From: Azonexaceae bacterium s22
Lineage (GTDB): Bacteria; Pseudomonadota; Gammaproteobacteria; Burkholderiales; Rhodocyclaceae
Direction of reading: 5' to 3'
DNA: 64,000 nucleotides
Assembly (NCBI GenBank): GCA_016617495.1
Contig: WYCU01000004.1
Coordinates: 62,001-126,000, forward strand
Shown here: piece by piece, positions 48,201-55,756 of the stretch
How the letters are laid out: every line of letters begins with the position of its first letter
Numbering within the stretch: position 1 is the stretch's first letter
Notes under the pieces: generated by a model
Told to the model about the DNA's origin: nothing
Database searches by the model: none
What the model saw: the letters and a program-made list of their open reading frames with translations, nothing else
Made by a program: the position numbers and the translations under genes

Positions 48201-48732
48201 GCGCACTCGGTTGGTTAAACTTATTCAACAGGGAGCAATGCTGTTCGTGAATGATGTCCTAGGTTATCTTGGGGATCGATGGGATTCAGTCTATTACAGC
48301 CGTGACTTTGCCGTCCATAATTTGGAGCTTCTGATTACGCAGCCTGCACGAGAGGATGCGTTGCTCTTTAATAATATATCCGCCGAAGACGGGTTTTCTG
48401 GTAAAGCGCAAAGAATGATTATAGCAGACGTTGTTGGTGCGTTGAATTCCAATAAAGGACGATTATCAAAAGAGCAAGCGATTTCACTAATTTCTGCTAG
48501 CGAGTGGAAAGAGGGGGCTCGGGCAATATTGCCTAAACCGGCGAGTTCGACCACTCCACAACCCGTTGTAACGGCAAAACCTGCACGTAAAAGCGAAGTG
48601 CGTGATTCCGCTACTTCCAAATTTATAGATCGGCACCTTAGGCTATATCGGAAATTTCGGCGTGATCCTTATTTGTATTGTGCCGACTCAAAAAATCCGT
48701 TTGTAAAAAAACTTAAGCGTTTCTTTATTTAG
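45229..48732 (+). CDS. Three-module capsule protein: glycosyltransferase-like, HAD-like and conserved C-terminal module
   Basis: 1167 residues; no family name fits the whole. Module 1 (about 1-430) has a GT-B-like end, DAVVTVSSSIGLQCMAWDKPLFSPWDSHLSGF, resembling the matching segment of KpsC in this window (TVTSQVGFEGLLWGKRVRTFGMPFYAGWG), so a Kdo- or ulosonate-transferase-like role is inferred. Module 2 (about 455-690) is HAD-like: SFDLFDTLIDRP, IVVTSDFYF, VGDNLESDVQNANKYG. Module 3 (about 715-1085) has FLARDGRLFYEAYR, RYLLSSRRAYGLAA and VVDIGYAGTL, and is paralogous to the next-but-one gene. ATG 45229 is preferred to an upstream TTG. Codon use and AT content differ from the isc region, suggesting transfer. 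Role in polymer synthesis is inferred from place and domains. Confidence 0.8.
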   Translation: MNILYYFEPWVELGRPYLRYHNLRYQLGPQIRALSYRSDVKIKIAIGEGTYHKCKSDGYDYEGCEVVVLFQDELRELSSNYLNASKLLFERDEVVSRRYADFICRKLGGWTPDVIISFLAPLPDFSRVWPNVTAIYTEFGMFSRVPYPRTFYFDHHGMFGNSALRKFSSELLEGKAGAIALEQLKDFRNNYLYPFYLKRRILGEDLIKKAGGFEFKILLPLQFSNYFGFDCCSSYADQFDYLVAVLDSIPKDIGVFVTEHTGWPEVLTQHNVQYLQERYENLLWSSGLSKIRAASQYLLPEVDAVVTVSSSIGLQCMAWDKPLFSPWDSHLSGFSMVNSLSEISSEKIRGYKPGYYDNAVIELLGRYYLTERHVYDGAEFFEYLQRRIKNRAADKFSEQFPIYHGSTVAVFDELKSSYREADGHKQYIEDLGDEVVNIPLEGVGVPNEFKKIVAECDVVSFDLFDTLIDRPFYAPHELFLNLQKKVRLITGDSSLEFHKLRRYAEHRARQMTSAEEVTVEEIYEVFCSLSGVNVDFIPRLIEAEFEEELEYCRQRNFGRALYDYAKEQGKSIVVTSDFYFGEQYLRRLISRVGYTNVAKVFVSADLRLSKKHGGIYREVLQALPVPSSKILHVGDNLESDVQNANKYGLKSYLTPKAIENLKSQTVASSYWTSLFERVVFPTSETQIGQSVFFGVSARRYFDNISPSSKPGLSGGDPSRLGYFVLGPLVFAFTQWLIEQLRVKNADSVNFLARDGRLFYEAYRLFCRHSRDLPLARYLLSSRRAYGLAAVFDVDDAQELISIPFEPCSVKNIFQTRFGIELNSENCNGDLLQAAGLANLESRVHPVHDLMRLKRLVVLLWPALEKIAIAERSALNTYCDDVGLLSDRHPAVVDIGYAGTLQAYLEKILDKKINGFYFVTHARADAYKRKGLDITAYYRESVEHHLKKDLISKNISLFELLFSSDEQSLLNFEYSSNGEVIPVYKNSINNTSRTRLVKLIQQGAMLFVNDVLGYLGDRWDSVYYSRDFAVHNLELLITQPAREDALLFNNISAEDGFSGKAQRMIIADVVGALNSNKGRLSKEQAISLISASEWKEGARAILPKPASSTTPQPVVTAKPARKSEVRDSATSKFIDRHLRLYRKFRRDPYLYCADSKNPFVKKLKRFFI

Positions 48733-48743
48733 TAGAGGTTTGA

Positions 48744-50036
48744 ATGAAAGTTGCTGCATTTTTGCCCGTGAAAGGCACTAGTTCGCGAGTTCAAAATAAG
48801 AATGTTGCTCTTCTCGATGGGAAGCCGCTATTCTTGCATACGCTAGAGAAGTTGCTCGAGTGTGCATTCATCGACGACGTATATCTCGATACGGAATCGG
48901 ATTCGATAATCAAAATGGCAGATCATCTTGGCTGCCGAGTATTAAAGCGTGATCCAGAACTGGCTAATAATAAAACAGATGGGAATCGCTTATTTATGAA
49001 TGAAGTCAATCAAGTTGATGCGGATATTTATTTGCAGATACTGTGCACAAGCCCATTCATTGACAAGGAAACAATTAAAAAGGGTATCGACGCAGTTGCT
49101 TCGGGTGAATTCGATTCGGCAGTTCTCGTTAATAAACAAAAACAATACACTTGGCGAAATGGCGCTCCAACCTACGACTTGAATAATATTCCTAATAGCG
49201 TCGATCTTGAGGATACAATCATTGAGACGATGGGGCTTTACGTCATGAGGAAGGAATCGGCATTGGCTACAAAGCGTCGGATTGGTAATAGTGCTTTCCT
49301 TATTGAAGCTACGCCGCTTGAAGCTATTGATGTGAATTGGCCAGAAGATTTTAAGCTCGCAAATTTAATAGCGGCCGGCCTTAGAGAAAAAGATCGTATG
49401 CTCCTTGAAAATATTAAGGGGCAACTGAACAGCTCAATGCTTTCAGATATCCTTGACGATTTAGGGGTTTCCGCGGTTGTAAATGGGTTGAAGCCAAATT
49501 TTGAAGGAGCTAAAGTTTTTGGGCGAGCAAAAACGCTTAAAATTCGGGCTTTAGAAGAAGGCGAAGATTTTCGTGGTATATATGATGCCTTACAGAGCTA
49601 TCACACGATCGTTCCTAATGATGTCATTGTTGTAGAAAATGAAATAAACGACTTTGCCTATTTTGGCGAATTGAATGCCAATCTCGCAATTCGCGCAGGG
49701 GCGTCCGGTGCAATTGTGGGTGGAATGACAAGGGATAGTACTGATGTCGTAAATCTTGGCTTTCCTGTGTTTGCCGAAGGAAATAAATGTCGGGATGTTC
49801 GGGGAAGGGCTACTCTTGAATCTATTAATAAACCGGTTGTGATTCACGGTATAAGGATTTACCCTGGTGACCTTGTTTTTGCTGATTGCGAAGGCGTTGT
49901 TGTTATTCCGAGAAGACTTGAGGATAAAGTTTTGGAGCTCGCATTTTCGGTCGTCAGAAAGGAAAAGAGCGTTTTGCTTGATATCGCCAGTGGGGTGGCG
50001 GTAGACCAACTCGTTCGTCGGAATGGTGAATTCTGA
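48744..50036 (+). CDS. Cytidylyltransferase (NeuA-like) fused to RraA-like domain
   Basis: 430-residue fusion. N-terminal half (1-~225) is a CMP-sugar synthetase-like nucleotidyltransferase: AAFLPVKGTSSRVQNKNVALLDGKPL and LQILCTSPFIDKETI correspond to the NeuA/KdsB substrate loops. C-terminal half (~235-430) is RraA-like: LSDILDDLGVSAV, AGASGAIVGGMTRDSTDVVNLGFPVFAEG and IYPGDLVFADCEGVVVIP. Besides the RNase E inhibitor, this fold includes pyruvate-forming aldolases (HMG aldolase). Together they could make and CMP-activate a keto-sugar acid from pyruvate and an aldehyde. The domains are seen; the joint function is inferred. AGAGG precedes the ATG. Confidence 0.85.
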   Translation: MKVAAFLPVKGTSSRVQNKNVALLDGKPLFLHTLEKLLECAFIDDVYLDTESDSIIKMADHLGCRVLKRDPELANNKTDGNRLFMNEVNQVDADIYLQILCTSPFIDKETIKKGIDAVASGEFDSAVLVNKQKQYTWRNGAPTYDLNNIPNSVDLEDTIIETMGLYVMRKESALATKRRIGNSAFLIEATPLEAIDVNWPEDFKLANLIAAGLREKDRMLLENIKGQLNSSMLSDILDDLGVSAVVNGLKPNFEGAKVFGRAKTLKIRALEEGEDFRGIYDALQSYHTIVPNDVIVVENEINDFAYFGELNANLAIRAGASGAIVGGMTRDSTDVVNLGFPVFAEGNKCRDVRGRATLESINKPVVIHGIRIYPGDLVFADCEGVVVIPRRLEDKVLELAFSVVRKEKSVLLDIASGVAVDQLVRRNGEF

Positions 50037-51306
50037 GCGCTCAGTTTTTGGGGGGGCCGGCATTGCGCTGGCTCATCTCCTTAATTGCTCGATTGGCGCG
50101 CTAGTAACAACACTCAAATCGCAGCAATTTGACGGCGTTCTATTTCTCTCGCGAGAAGGTTTGATTCTATATAAAGCGTTTCGACAGCAATATAAAAATG
50201 TAAGCGCTATTGCCTGTCGTTACATATTGGCATCACGTAGGGCGCTGTCCGTTGCCGCTTGCCGAGATGTGAAAGATTTGCTGTTGCTCGCGAAAGTTCC
50301 TTTCAATCCGCAGCCAATTCGGGTTTTTTTTCTCAACAGATTCGGCGTTGATATTGGCGAGTGCTATTCTTCTAGGATTGTATCAAGGCACGATTGGGGG
50401 ATTATAAAGAATACAATTATTGATAATGCTGAAATGTTGCTTTCGGCAGCCGCTGCGGAGAGAAAGGCGTATATTGATTATTTGTCAACGAGACTGCCAA
50501 ATAAATCGGGAAAATATCTCCTTGTGGATGTTGGCTATAACGGATCTATTCATAGAGCATTCCAAGGGTTATTCCCTTCGGCAACGTTTCATTCATTCTA
50601 TTTGGCGGCTTTCGTTGGCTCAAGAGACCTAGTTCAAAAAGGGTATATATATACCGTTTTCCCGGAAATTAGAGATAACCGTCTGAAGCGAGATTTTTTC
50701 TCGCGCAATGTTGGCTTAATCGAATTACTTCTTATGGCGGGACATGGTTCGCTACTGTCGATGCGTTCAAGTGGGTCAAGGGGCGCAAAAATTGTTTTGG
50801 ATCAGCCTGGTTCTTATGGTTTTGTCGGGGCTATACAACGCTTTGCATTGTCTCGGTTGCCAGAGATTGCTCTTGTTAATTCGCCTCAGGACTCGTGTCA
50901 CTATTTTGAGAATTGGGTAAGCAACCCGTCAATTCAAGAAGTTAGCGAATTCTCGAACGCAAAGCTTGATGATCGATACGGGGGGAAATTGCAAAGAGCG
51001 ATTCTTTCCGAAAGTGTTTTGCCTAGTTCAGGAAATATTCCATTTGCTACCGCTTGCAGTTTTGTTGCAAATTCCGATTGGCGCGATGGGGCGTTAAGAA
51101 TACTATCGGAACGAATTATAGAAAAGCCGAAGGATACGAAATTTAGGAAGATTGTTTCGTTTTATAAAGTTGTCAAGAAAGCATGCCTGAGTCGAATAGC
51201 ATTTCGTGAGTTTTTGACAAATCTTTGCTCTAGATGGCGAGGGGTTTATATCAAGCCTAGAACCGTATCCGACGACGTTTTGGATCTAATCAATTCGCGG
51301 AGTTAG
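50023..51306 (+). CDS. Stand-alone paralogue of the C-terminal module of the three-module protein
   Basis: 427 residues, unknown biochemical role. Collinear matches to residues ~720-1085 of the 1167-aa protein: FLSREGLILYKAFR with FLARDGRLFYEAYR, CRYILASRRALSVAA with RYLLSSRRAYGLAA, FLNRFGVDI with QTRFGIEL, LVDVGYNGSI with VVDIGYAGTL, and RNVGLIELLL with KNISLFELLF. No membrane helix or signal peptide. The ATG at 50023 overlaps the previous gene by 14 bases. The pair probably acts on the same polymer. Confidence 0.8.
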   Translation: MVNSERSVFGGAGIALAHLLNCSIGALVTTLKSQQFDGVLFLSREGLILYKAFRQQYKNVSAIACRYILASRRALSVAACRDVKDLLLLAKVPFNPQPIRVFFLNRFGVDIGECYSSRIVSRHDWGIIKNTIIDNAEMLLSAAAAERKAYIDYLSTRLPNKSGKYLLVDVGYNGSIHRAFQGLFPSATFHSFYLAAFVGSRDLVQKGYIYTVFPEIRDNRLKRDFFSRNVGLIELLLMAGHGSLLSMRSSGSRGAKIVLDQPGSYGFVGAIQRFALSRLPEIALVNSPQDSCHYFENWVSNPSIQEVSEFSNAKLDDRYGGKLQRAILSESVLPSSGNIPFATACSFVANSDWRDGALRILSERIIEKPKDTKFRKIVSFYKVVKKACLSRIAFREFLTNLCSRWRGVYIKPRTVSDDVLDLINSRS

Positions 51307-51309
51307 AAT

Positions 51310-52242
51310 ATGAAAAATTGTTTGCGAAGGCTGTTCGTGGTAGCTGCGCTTTTGTTTGCTGCTATGGCGCGTTCGGAATGTATGATTCTCGCAGATGCTG
51401 CTGCACCCACTGAAAGTTCCGATACATGCAGCTATCATTTTAACCCATCCAATTTCAGTTCATCGCGATTCGCCGGGTTGATTAGCAAGTTGGCTGCAAC
51501 CGCTTCAGAAAAAAAGCGCGTAATAAAATTCGATTCCGGGGCTTATCTATTTGATAAAGCGATCAACTTCTCAGGGCCATTTGGGTGGTCAATTACTATT
51601 CTCGGGGAAGGTTCCCAATCTACAAAATTGGTCTTTCAAAACGTACATGGTGTTGACCTTGAAGGGCCGGTCGGTCTGGGGCTATTGGATAAAATTACAT
51701 TGAATGGAAATGGACAAAAAGGGCGAGTTAATGACCCTCTCCTTGATAAATATGGTGTGTTAGCTCGACGTGGGGCGACGATCAAATTAGGACGAGATGT
51801 CGTAGTTGAGGAGTTTAGCCGAGCGGGGGTCCAAGCATTTATGGGGTCTACAATTTTCGCTAATGGTGTTGTTAGTCGAAATAATGGTAGTGATGGTTTT
51901 GTGGCATCATACAATTCAACAGTGTACGCTGATGCCGCTCAGTCATTGGGTAATCGAGGGGTGGGTTTTTTTTGTGAAGCTACATCATCAATTTTCGCTG
52001 CAAATAGTATTGCCGCAGGATCGTTGATTGATAGAGAGAAAGGCCAGAGTAGAGGCGGAGATGGTTTTGTGGCCATTCTAAACGGGGTAATCGTTGCTGA
52101 CCGCGCCAAATTATACGGAAACGAGGATCAGGATTTTGTGGCCCTTAAAGGTGGGTTGGTTAGTGCTGGTGGGGCTACTACAGATCGACCGGCGCGTGTT
52201 TTGATAAAGGATCGCGGCGATATTATCGGAATTGGGCGCTGA
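51310..52242 (+). CDS. Secreted beta-helix protein in capsule locus
   Basis: 310 residues with a Sec signal (LFVVAALLFAAMARSEC). From about residue 95 the sequence has the short, Gly/Asn/Val-rich rungs of a right-handed parallel beta-helix, as in polysaccharide lyases and pectate-lyase-like proteins (VHGVDLEGPVGLGLLDKITLNGNGQKG, FANGVVSRNNGSDGFVASYNSTVYADAA). No catalytic residues of a known lyase class could be picked out. It follows the previous gene by three bases. It may trim or bind the capsule in the periplasm; inferred from location. Confidence 0.75.
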   Translation: MKNCLRRLFVVAALLFAAMARSECMILADAAAPTESSDTCSYHFNPSNFSSSRFAGLISKLAATASEKKRVIKFDSGAYLFDKAINFSGPFGWSITILGEGSQSTKLVFQNVHGVDLEGPVGLGLLDKITLNGNGQKGRVNDPLLDKYGVLARRGATIKLGRDVVVEEFSRAGVQAFMGSTIFANGVVSRNNGSDGFVASYNSTVYADAAQSLGNRGVGFFCEATSSIFAANSIAAGSLIDREKGQSRGGDGFVAILNGVIVADRAKLYGNEDQDFVALKGGLVSAGGATTDRPARVLIKDRGDIIGIGR

Positions 52243-52618
52243 TCGTTGATTGGGCTTTCGAGTCGTCCTATAAGGTCTATGATGCTGCGCTTTAAGTGCG
52301 GCGAAAACATTTCGCGATGAAATGTTTCATCGAGTTGATGTGATTTGTCAGATTAATTCAAAAAAATATAGTTAATTTTTTCAAGCGATTTTCGTGGTAA
52401 TTTGGTCGGTTATTCGAGTATGTTGTGGTTGTTATTATGCGAGTGCTTTTTTTCTATCGCATTTCGCCAAGCAAGTCGCTTCAGGGTCGTTGATCGGTTG
52501 TTAGGGCGTAGCCACTTGGGATAATCAGTGTGAGAAGACTAAGCGACATGGTATGACGAGTGTTGGTCTGGGCGATAGAGTTTGGAAACATAACAACGAA
52601 TCATTTAATGGAGAGAGC
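52243..52618. other. AT-rich intergenic region before kpsF
   Basis: 376 bases without a gene, AT-rich in its first half. It holds a nine-base hairpin (52305-52327) about 60 bases after the beta-helix gene, and probably the promoter for kpsF-kpsC, though no clear -35/-10 pair was found. The kpsF frame is open back to 52553 without a better start. Confidence 0.6.
52305..52327. repeat. Inverted repeat downstream of the beta-helix gene
   Basis: AAACATTTC and GAAATGTTT with a five-base GCGAT loop. It could end the upstream transcript, but no T-run follows. Confidence 0.5.
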
Positions 52619-53578
52619 ATGGATATTCTTCAGCTTGCTAGGGCTGTCATTTCCACGGAAATCGAAGCGTTAGAGGGAATGGCCTCCCGTATGGATTCCG
52701 ATTTTAGTAAGGCTGTCGAAATTGTTCGACAAGCGCGAGGTCGGGTTGTTGTGGTGGGTATGGGAAAATCCGGCATCATCGGCAAGAAGATTGCTGCAAC
52801 GATGGCATCGACGGGAACGCCATCGTTCTTTGTGCATCCCGGCGAGGCTTTCCACGGCGACTTGGGAATGATTCGACCAATTGATGTTGCGTTGATGATT
52901 TCTAATAGTGGCGAGACGGAGGAGTTGATTCGTCTATTGCCTTTTATGGAGTATCAAAAAAATCCAGTTATCGCTATGACCGGTAAAAGGGATTCCACGC
53001 TCGCGAGACATGCGGATGTCGTGCTTGATGTTTCAGTGGCGCGTGAAGCATGTAACAACAATTTGGCTCCAACTAGCTCTACTACTGCAACACTAGTTAT
53101 GGGCGATGCTTTGGCTGTTGTACTTTCCACACTGAAAGGGTTTCAGCCTGAAGATTTTGCTCGATTCCACCCGGGGGGTAGCCTTGGTAGAAAATTGCTG
53201 ACTACGGTTGCTGATGTCATGCATCACGGTGAATTGCCTGTGTGTGAAATTGGCGCAGGATTCAAAGACGTGGTTCACATTATTACTCGTGGCCGGCTGG
53301 GCTTGGCGATCGTAATGGAGGGGAAAGAACTACGTGGTGTCATCACGGATGGAGACATTCGTCGAGCCTTTGAAAAATCAGACTCCCCGCTAAGTTTAAC
53401 GGCTGGGGATATCATGACGCGTCAGCCATTGACCACTCACGCCGGTGAGCGTTTTGGGGTGGCCGAAGAGCAGATGCGTGTTGCCAAGGTAAATTCGCTG
53501 GTGGTATTGAATGATATTCGTGAGGTTGTGGGAGTCTTGCAGATTTTTGACCTTGGAGATCAGCGAGTATCATCTTGA
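52619..53578 (+). CDS. kpsF: Arabinose-5-phosphate isomerase (KdsD/KpsF)
   Basis: Makes arabinose 5-phosphate from ribulose 5-phosphate for Kdo synthesis. SIS domain with GMGKSGIIGKKIAATMASTGTP and ISNSGETEELI; two CBS domains (from ~200: TTVADVMHHGELP and TAGDIMTRQPLTTHAGE). Start 52619 has GGAGAG upstream. 319 aa. In capsule loci this gene supplies CMP-Kdo for the KpsC/KpsS-built linker. Confidence 0.94.
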   Translation: MDILQLARAVISTEIEALEGMASRMDSDFSKAVEIVRQARGRVVVVGMGKSGIIGKKIAATMASTGTPSFFVHPGEAFHGDLGMIRPIDVALMISNSGETEELIRLLPFMEYQKNPVIAMTGKRDSTLARHADVVLDVSVAREACNNNLAPTSSTTATLVMGDALAVVLSTLKGFQPEDFARFHPGGSLGRKLLTTVADVMHHGELPVCEIGAGFKDVVHIITRGRLGLAIVMEGKELRGVITDGDIRRAFEKSDSPLSLTAGDIMTRQPLTTHAGERFGVAEEQMRVAKVNSLVVLNDIREVVGVLQIFDLGDQRVSS

Positions 53579-53593
53579 TTCATCACTATTTGC

Positions 53594-55615
53594 ATGATTC
53601 TAATAACTTCTCGAGGGATTGAGAGAATCCCGAATCTTGACCGGTTTCTCGGAATGCCTGTTAAGCGCTATCGTGGAGCTAATCCCGGTTGCGCTAAATA
53701 TGTGGCCGGATGGGGAATGAAGCCCTCCGCCAAAAAGGCGCGTGCACTTGCGGATTCCTTGGGGTTGCCTTTTCTTTCATTAGAGGATGGCTTTGTTCGC
53801 TCGGTTGGTGTGGGTCAGGGGGAGCCAACCTCCTCCATCGTCGTTGATGATTTGGGTATTTATTACGATGCCCGCCACGATTCTCGATTCGAGCGACTTG
53901 TTCTCGGTTCTCTTGATTCGGACGAGACTGATAGGGCGAAAAAGTTGATTGCACTATGGCAATCAAGCAAAGTTTCAAAATTTAACTATGCGAGGCCATA
54001 TCGAGGTGGTCTGCCCGATCGTTATGTGTTGCTTGTTGATCAGACATTTGGTGATTCTTCAATCGTCTGTGGCCTAGCCTCCCCCGAGAGCTTTTCAAGA
54101 ATGTTGGAGGCCGCACTTTGTGAGAATCCCGGCATTCGGATTATTGTAAAGGTACATCCGGAGGTCATGCTTGGTCGCAAGCGTGGGCATTTTGATATTG
54201 AGAAAATTTCCAGCCACCCATCGGTGACTGTGATCGGTGAGGATGTCCATCCTGCGACTTTGATTGCCGGGGCTGATTCCATATATACCGTAACGTCGCA
54301 AGTTGGCTTTGAGGGCCTCTTGTGGGGCAAGCGTGTGCGCACATTCGGCATGCCGTTCTATGCGGGTTGGGGCTTAACGGTCGATGAACTGGCGGCACCA
54401 GCAAGGCGCACGTTAGTTCCGTTGGAGAATTTGGTTCACGCTGCATTAATAACCTATCCGCGCTATGTTGATCGGGAAACAGGAGAGGCCTGCCAGGCGG
54501 AGCGAGTGATCGAATGGTTGGGGCTACAGCGGCGCATGCGAGAACGCTTTCCAGATCAATTATTTGCGGTAGGTTTTTCGGACTGGAAAAAGCCCGTGGT
54601 TCGTGACTTCTTCCAGGGCAGTGAGGTTCAGTTTGTAAATCGACTCCAGTCAGTGCCAACGGGGGGCGCAGTTATTGGCTGGGGGCTTAAGTCTCTGGAA
54701 CCGCCAAAACGATGGTTTGAGTTTGGTGTTTCTCCGACCAAGGAAAAGTTGTCAGCTCACCAAGTCATTCGTCTGGAGGATGGCTTTTTGCGCTCGGTTG
54801 GCTTGGGTGCCGATTTGGTTCGTCCGTTGTCTTGGGTGATGGACAGTACCGGAATTTATTACGATTCGACGCGGTCCTCCGACCTTGAACGCATTTTGCT
54901 ACAAGAGCCATTTGACGCCGCTTTGTTGTCTCGCGCAGCTAATCTCCGTAAAGCTATCGTTGCTTCTAGGGTGACAAAATATAACGTTGGCTCAGGTGGT
55001 TGGAGGCGACCAAAGGATGCCCGCCGAGTCATTCTTGTGCCGGGGCAAGTGGAAAGTGATGCTTCAATCGCCTTTGGGGCGCCGGTAGGGCAATGCAAGG
55101 TCAATCGCAACATGTCGTTGCTTCAGTCTGTGCGGGAAGCTAATCCTGATGCCCTCGTGGTCTACAAGCCACATCCCGATGTGTTGGCGGGACTACGTGT
55201 GAAGGGTGAGGACGAAGGGCTGGCAACGCAATGGTGTGACGAGGTCGTCGTTGACGTCCCCATGGGGGAAATGCTGGACATGGTTGATGAGGTTCATGTG
55301 ATTACCTCTCTGGCTGGGTTTGAGGCGCTACTGCGCGGAAAACTTGTGACCTGTTATGGTCAGCCATTCTACTCAGGCTGGGGGCTTACTTCTGATGTGG
55401 CTCCGGTATCCCGTCGTACCAGAAAACTTTCCATAGATGCGTTGGTAGCGGGCTGTTTGATTTTGTATCCAACCTATGTTAGCCGAGTTACCGGACGCTT
55501 TACCACGCCAGAGCGCGCCTTGCAGGAATTGCTGGCGTGGCGTTTGGAAGGGGCATCCTCGCTGCCGTTCTGGAGAAGGGCATTGCGTTTTATTTTGCGT
55601 TTTTACAAGCGTTGA
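53594..55615 (+). CDS. kpsC: Capsule beta-Kdo transferase KpsC
   Basis: Builds the poly-beta-Kdo linker that joins capsule to its lipid anchor in ABC-dependent systems. Two related halves are visible: SLEDGFVRSVGVGQGEPTSS with DLGIYYDARHDSRFE (N-terminal), and RLEDGFLRSVGLGADLVRP with STGIYYDSTRSSDLE (C-terminal), matching the known fusion of two Kdo transferase modules. Each half ends with a KvHP/ TVTSQVGFEGLLWG or ITSLAGFEALLRG segment. 673 aa is standard. 15 bases after kpsF. Confidence 0.96.
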   Translation: MILITSRGIERIPNLDRFLGMPVKRYRGANPGCAKYVAGWGMKPSAKKARALADSLGLPFLSLEDGFVRSVGVGQGEPTSSIVVDDLGIYYDARHDSRFERLVLGSLDSDETDRAKKLIALWQSSKVSKFNYARPYRGGLPDRYVLLVDQTFGDSSIVCGLASPESFSRMLEAALCENPGIRIIVKVHPEVMLGRKRGHFDIEKISSHPSVTVIGEDVHPATLIAGADSIYTVTSQVGFEGLLWGKRVRTFGMPFYAGWGLTVDELAAPARRTLVPLENLVHAALITYPRYVDRETGEACQAERVIEWLGLQRRMRERFPDQLFAVGFSDWKKPVVRDFFQGSEVQFVNRLQSVPTGGAVIGWGLKSLEPPKRWFEFGVSPTKEKLSAHQVIRLEDGFLRSVGLGADLVRPLSWVMDSTGIYYDSTRSSDLERILLQEPFDAALLSRAANLRKAIVASRVTKYNVGSGGWRRPKDARRVILVPGQVESDASIAFGAPVGQCKVNRNMSLLQSVREANPDALVVYKPHPDVLAGLRVKGEDEGLATQWCDEVVVDVPMGEMLDMVDEVHVITSLAGFEALLRGKLVTCYGQPFYSGWGLTSDVAPVSRRTRKLSIDALVAGCLILYPTYVSRVTGRFTTPERALQELLAWRLEGASSLPFWRRALRFILRFYKR

Positions 55616-55756
55616 AGAAGGGAAATGAAAAATCCTGCTCAACGTTCCCTTCAGAGCGCTGTTTGTATTACCCTCCCGTTTTGCCATTTTTCCGGCCTTA
55701 ACGAGGCTTTAGGATGATGTGCCGTATATTTCAGATATCGGAATCAAGGTCACAAG

